Shown in pieces: positions 59,208-59,285 of a DNA stretch of 59,285 bases (position 1 is the stretch's first letter; every line of letters starts with the position of its first letter). This stretch comes from Acidobacteriota bacterium (lineage in GTDB: Bacteria > Acidobacteriota > Vicinamibacteria > Vicinamibacterales > CAVVIG01): the NCBI GenBank assembly GCA_018268955.1, contig JAFDVO010000002.1:1-59285 (forward strand), read 5' to 3'. Below the pieces are notes generated by a model. The model did not search any database. It saw only the letters and a list, made by a program, of their open reading frames with translations, and was not told where the DNA came from. The position numbers and the translations under genes are program-made.

Positions 59208-59266
59208 GCCAATAGGCGATGGGCGATAGGCTATGGGCCATGGGCCATGGGCGATGGGCGATAGCA
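59208..59266. repeat. R5 heptamer array (GGGCGAT)
   Basis: Seven or eight units such as GGGCGAT, AGGCTAT and GGGCCAT upstream of iorA. The array may continue past the window edge. Confidence 0.85.
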
Positions 59267-59285
59267 GCCCGTGGCTAAACAGGTC

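Overview
The window is 59 kb of GC-rich, gene-dense bacterial chromosome with no transposase, integrase, phage gene or CRISPR array. The content suggests a soil Acidobacteriota, most likely of the Vicinamibacteria type. The pointers are the c-type haem/copper monooxygenase fusions, DUF5916, CocE, PA-domain protease and NIPSNAP genes, many Tat or Sec exported proteins, and spacers packed with short degenerate repeats. This placement is inference; no rRNA or marker tree was available.

Layout. 0-6 kb: a minus-strand oligopeptide ABC operon (oppB-oppC-fused oppDF-oppA). 6-9 kb: haem/copper monooxygenase, NIPSNAP lipoprotein, AEC carrier. 9-16 kb: NIT-domain chemoreceptor, two Asp-nucleophile alpha/beta hydrolases, SRPBCC protein, acyl-CoA ligase. 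16-18.5 kb: metA-metY, sulfhydrylation route to homocysteine. 18.7-24 kb: CocE hydrolase, SDR, Ski2-like helicase. 24-30.7 kb: secreted PA-domain metalloprotease pair and several small or uncharacterised genes. 30.8-37 kb: a tight six-gene stressosome operon (rsbR-rsbS-rsbT, ATPase-PP2C fusion, ATPase-hybrid kinase, receiver-kinase) converging on an EAL phosphodiesterase. 38-41.3 kb: tandemly duplicated haem/copper monooxygenases. 41.6-47 kb: DUF5916 protein, small proteins, GNAT, pssA, tRNA-Arg(TCT). 47.8-54.5 kb: M3 peptidase and a 2-oxoacid:ferredoxin oxidoreductase operon (korC-like, korA, korB). 54.9-59.2 kb: cytochrome c, orphan RnfD-like protein, and iorA-iorB molybdoenzyme genes.

The most striking feature is in the spacers. 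At least 13 families of short degenerate repeats fill most intergenic gaps. For reference they are called R1 (octamer like GCAGAAAT/GCAAGAAC), R2 (CCCGAGT), R3 (GCGATTA/GCAATCA), R4 (GAAGCCC/AGAGCCC), R5 (GGGCGAT/AGGCTAT), R6 (CTCCAAC), R7 (nonamer GGGGCAGGT), R8 (CACGGAG units), R9 (hairpin GGCGGGCT..AGCCCGCC plus CTACGACCGT), R10 (palindrome GTATCCAAATGTGGATAC), R11 (GAAGTCAGAATTC), R12 (CACGTCT) and R13 (TTGGTGAG). Most tandem families have a 7 bp period. R1 usually follows a stop codon in sense orientation, and some families occur in a fixed order, so they look like modular 3'-end elements rather than random microsatellites.

A second recurring pattern is promoter structure. About nine genes have a TANNNT-like -10 box 5-8 nt before the start codon and no Shine-Dalgarno, which predicts leaderless transcripts. 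Genes inside operons instead have clear GGAGG-type sites or ATGA/GTGA overlaps.
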